Assembly: GCF_001540865.1 (NCBI RefSeq)
Contig: NC_033623.1
Span: forward strand, 15,912,955-15,976,954
Length of the DNA stretch: 64,000 nucleotides
Direction of reading: 5' to 3'
Origin: Ananas comosus
Taxonomy: Eukaryota; Streptophyta; Magnoliopsida; Poales; Bromeliaceae
The position numbers and the translations under genes are program-made. Shown piece after piece: positions 60,441-64,000 of the stretch. Positions within the stretch are counted from its first letter, which is position 1. Each line of letters begins with the position of its first letter. The notes below the pieces were generated by a model. The model was not told the origin of the DNA. It saw only the letters and a program-made list of their open reading frames with translations, and ran no database searches.

Positions 60441-63400
60441 CTATGCCGCGCCGAATAACACATACTTAGCTTTCTTCTCTGATCCTTTCTTTGATTTACT
60501 AGATTTTCGTTTCTTCAAAGAGAGATTTTCCTCAGCTGCCGATGATATAAGCTGGGTTTGATCATTTCGACCAATCTCAGCTGGCATGCTGTTTATTTGA
60601 CCCTGATTTCGGGAAAAACTGGATTCCTTTTTTTCTTGGAGCGGCTCGGATTGTGGGTCTATTACTGACATTCTGGTCAGGACATAGTCCAACAAAAAGG
60701 TGCTTCTCACGAGCCGGTCGATTCTGCTGAAATGCCTCTGCGAGTATGGAATAAGGCCTTCGAGAAGTTCGCCAATTCCTTTGATCTGAGAATTTCATAA
60801 AACAAATTTTATCAGCCAAATTTTTTAAGACTCGCATGCAAACAATTCAATACCTAATTGCATTTGCTTTATTCTTATTTTTGCTGTACTTCATTTAACA
60901 GGCTTAGTTATTTCAAAGAGAGGTAATCAAATTATAAGCAGAGAAGAACAAGCATTATCCTTGAATTAATTAAATCGCTGACGTTTGGATGAAAGAGTAT
61001 CTCTCAAAATAGAGGCCCCGTCCTCGTAGTTCAATAAGATAGAAGATTTCAGATACAAAGAAAACTGGATATCTAAGAAAGGAACTTATTGTGTTCACCG
61101 AGTGAAAATAAACAGGACCAAAATCCGTAAAACACAAAGTTCGTACAAAGCACCACAGGTAAGATAAAAAAATATAAAAAATCAATCAAAAGAGAACAAA
61201 GTTTGTATATAGACCATTTGGTTGAACAGGTCTTCAGACCATGAAAACAGGAACACTTACCTCCATGATTTCAGTTGGTGGGAAAATCTTTAAAATTCGA
61301 AATAGCACGAACTGTGCAACGTGGCACAACTTAGGTTTTGTATTCCACTCACGAACATACTCAAGAAGCACACGCAGCTCTTCCTTTCCAAGACCAATAA
61401 GGACTTTCTCTATCAGATCTTCAGAGTCCACTTTCCTGCACAGTAAAAAAATATATCATTAATTTGGTCAGGTTAAAGTAAGCTGTATCAACTTATTGGA
61501 ACCAATTGGTGACCTGCAGAGCTGTGAAAATAAGTCGAAGAGTCTGTGCGGTCTTCGGAGTTCAAATGCAAGCTGAATTGCTCTGGTGTAGTCAGAGTCG
61601 GATACTGCATTTTCCAGTTCTTGCCCTCTCAAAATTGCTTCCTCCTAACATTACAGCAAAAGACAAGAACAAGAATGTAAACCGCCATTACAAAAACGCT
61701 TAAGAGAAATGCATAATGTAAGAAGTCCAAATGACATTAACAAAAAGGAAAAGAGAAAAATAGCATCCGGTGCCTTCAGCATGTACTGAATGAGCAGGAA
61801 AGTTTGCATTTACTTCTTTCCGAAAGGCTTCCTGCTTATCTTCAGCAGTGCAATCATGCCACAAGTTAACAACTGCATCAGTTCCACCAGTTGCAAGCAT
61901 TTCGGTCTTCTTGCCAACAGCTAACGCCCACACCTGCGGAGAGAAATATAATTTAAAATACCTGAAATGAACTGTAAATTTATTCAAATGCTTCCAAAAA
62001 ATACCACGAGAACATAGAGAAGGGTGCTATAACACCTATGTAGTCCCTCTCCTTAATGAATCCAAAGGAGGAAAAACAGACTGGAAAATGCAGTACAATA
62101 CCTTTCCCTCGTGCTGATCATACGTAGCAATACACTCGTTTGACTTAATCGTCCACAACTTGAGCAAACCATCTCCCCCTGTAAAAAAAAGAATATATAG
62201 AGGTTAAAGATATTCTCGCTAAAAACATAAATCACTTAATTCCAGGAGCACTTTGCTATATTACCGCATGAAACAAACTGGGTCCCACGTGAGAGGAAAG
62301 AAGCTCGCAACACGCTCGAGGGATGCCCTTCAAATGTTTTTAGGCATGAACCATCAGAAATAGCCCATATCTTGACGGTTCTATCACCTGAAGAAGTTAA
62401 CACGCATTGCTCAACTGGAGAGAACTCCACAGACCAAATTCCCCTTTTGTGGCCTTTAAGCACAACTAAGGATACTAAATCAGGAAGCCTCCATATACAC
62501 GCAGTGTGATCCTGCAAAACGGAAAGCAAGGGCTATATATAATACAGCAAAGCAGGACAAAAAAAAAGAGATAATTTACCAAGACTTGAGAAATTTAATA
62601 TGTTAAAGGGGATTTTACATCAAGTATCCCAGAAAAATCACCTAATGCTTGCTATATCCCTGCAAAATTAATATATCTGTCGCAAAACACAGTAATTATG
62701 TTTCAACAAAATCATGCAGAGGTCACATAAAGCATGGCATATTTTGAAATGTTTTCCTGAACTTCAGAATTTTTTATTGACTACCAAACCTTTCATCACT
62801 TCCGATTTTAGAAAATGCCATCACATTCGGTCAGACTCTTTAAGTCATGAACTGTTTCGATCAAAAAAGTCATAAGAATATTAAATTAAGCACAGAGTAT
62901 TCAGTTCGATTACAGAACATACCATATCAAAAATTGTTGCACATACCATTAAGTCCTGAAAGAGAGGTACTCAATCGAAAACACTTTTTTTTCAAAGTAG
63001 ACAGTAGAATAAAAACTTCTAAAGTTGAAGTACCCATTTGGAATGTGTTATAGCTCAGATAAGGTCTGTCCATTTTTAACATAAGGTTTTGAAGGGCATA
63101 CAAGGAAACTCAGATTTTGCAGGAATATTTGTGTAGATAGGTAATTTTGCAGAGCTGTATCTGCAAAGATCTTTATGTTAGAATATCAACCTCAGAACCA
63201 CTACAAACAAGGCCATCATTTGGCGAGATGGCGAGGGAATTAATATCTTTGTCATGTGCCGCTACAACAGCCTTTGTTTTAAGTTCAACCTCCTGGTCAG
63301 CATCTTCAAGAACATCCTCAAAACTCCATACCTTTATGGTACGGTCACTGGCAACATAAAGACACAACAAACATTACAAAATTACTAAGAAAATAGAAAA

Positions 63401-63683
63401 TATATATACCAGCTATTAAAACAAAAGGATTATCATTACAGAGAAGAGAATAAAACCATTTCAATTCTCTGTCAAACAGAAACCAACGGCAAACAATATT
63501 CATGATCTATAAATAAATATTTTCTAGTAATGAGGCATCAATAAATTGATTTTGGAGAACTCACCAACTACCGCTGACAAAAAAAATTTTCCATTTTTTT
63601 GAAAAGGAAACAGCTCCAACAGCTCCCATGTGGCCTCTACCAGTTCCAATACAACATCTCCTTTCAGCATCCCACAGCTTTAC
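60441..63683 (-). CDS. UTP13: UTP13 / TORMOZ WD40 protein of the small-subunit processome, 3' part
   Basis: The gene runs off the right edge; its N-terminal exons are outside the window. Eight exons on the minus strand join in frame: 63683-63565, 63347-63191, 62511-62265, 62178-62102, 61933-61814, 61644-61514, 61435-61261, 60785-60441 (1371 nt, 456 aa). WD40 blades are visible: VKLWDAERRCCIGTGRGHMG, DRTIKVWSFEDVL, AHDKDINSLAISPNDGLVC, ACIWRLPDLVSLVVLKGHKR, DRTVKIWAISDGSCLKTFEG, GDGLLKLWTIKSNECIATYD and TGGTDAVVNLWHD. The Utp13-type C-terminal domain follows (EEAILRGQELENAVSDSDYT, RAIQLAFELRRPHRLFDLFS), then a Lys-rich nuclear/nucleolar tail (KKRKSSKSKKGSEKKAK). UTP13 belongs to the UTP-B subcomplex needed for early 18S rRNA processing; the Arabidopsis orthologue TORMOZ is required for embryo cell-division patterns. 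Confidence 0.93.
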
Positions 63684-64000
63684 CTAAAAAGGCGGGGGTA
63701 AAAAGTAATGGAAAAATTTACTACAGAAAAACTGTCTCCCGCGATGTGTGTGCAGAAATGCAAATAGAGGAAGAAGAAAGAAAAAGTTCTTTTAATATCA
63801 GTATTTGATCCGAGTCAATAATTAAGAGAAAGAAAAAAAATGAATAGAATAATTGCTTTGTTAGAAATAGTTGCCCTACATAATGCCAAAAGAAATATGC
63901 CTAGTAAATGCAGATGAAAGTTTTTTCACTTGAAATCCGGTAATGCCATGACAAATTAAGTGTCAAAAGTCCTAGGATGAAGCCCTAAACCAATTCTAGT
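63684..64000 (-). other. right-end intron sequence of UTP13
   Basis: Upstream of the exon starting at 63683 the minus strand shows a good acceptor (TTTTTAG) and AT-rich intron. I could not place the preceding exon with confidence within the window. Confidence 0.5.

Noticed and set aside
61241..61462. Plus-strand open frame in the UTP13 region
   Set aside because: Antisense shadow of a conserved UTP13 exon.
1..64000. CRISPR arrays, operons, Shine-Dalgarno sites, riboswitches, prophage or attachment sites
   Set aside because: The window is plant nuclear DNA with spliced genes. Regularly spaced repeats seen here are microsatellites, and no prokaryotic gene organisation is present.

Overview
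The window is plant nuclear DNA. It is AT-rich and gene-sparse, with protein-coding genes split by many introns (up to 28 coding exons). The proteins are typical of land plants, and there is an intron-containing elongator tRNA-Met, tRNA-derived SINEs, MITEs and long (TA)n/(GA)n microsatellites. Protein flavour and repeat types suggest a monocot, perhaps pineapple-like; that placement is an inference from memory of the repeats and is not proven. All gene models were spliced by hand and checked for reading-phase consistency at every junction.

Layout: (1) 1166-3846, minus: a 121-aa J-domain (DnaJ) protein. (2) 8419-18900, plus: CAND1, the cullin-RING ligase exchange factor, complete, 28 coding exons, 1221 aa. 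(3) 18.9-24.9 kb: a gene-free, MITE-rich tract with a 932-bp tandem duplication. (4) 25071-30319, plus: a ubiquitin-specific protease of about 528 aa. (5) 31403-35529, minus: RRP46, an exosome-core RNase PH-like subunit, 239 aa, with a 21-nt microexon and two MITEs in one intron. (6) 36052-36138, minus: tRNA-Met(CAU) with a 13-nt intron. (7) 38654-39064, plus: a small basic protein with a bZIP-like basic region. (8) 40651-44584, plus: a membrane-anchored NERD-domain protein, 322 aa. (9) 45521-51242, minus: a 450-aa plant-conserved protein of unknown function with a mitochondrial-type presequence. (10) 52802-55481, minus: a DedA/VTT (SNARE-associated, TVP38-like) membrane protein with an apparent 1-nt frameshift in its last exon. 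(11) 55.5-60.4 kb: gene-free, with a MITE remnant, a SINE and a nested MITE. (12) 60441 to beyond 63683, minus: the 3' part of UTP13/TORMOZ, a WD40 protein of the small-subunit processome; it runs out of the window.

The genes do not form one pathway, as is normal for plant chromosomes. Two (RRP46, UTP13) act in rRNA processing, two (CAND1, the ubiquitin protease) in the ubiquitin system, and the rest are housekeeping or unknown. The more unusual observations are three probable GC-AG introns, a duplicated splice acceptor in CAND1, an in-frame 120-nt cassette exon candidate in the protease, the RRP46 microexon, two SINEs with perfect target-site duplications, and MITEs whose terminal repeats include microsatellites. 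I found no prokaryote-type system, CRISPR array or clearly new multi-gene system.
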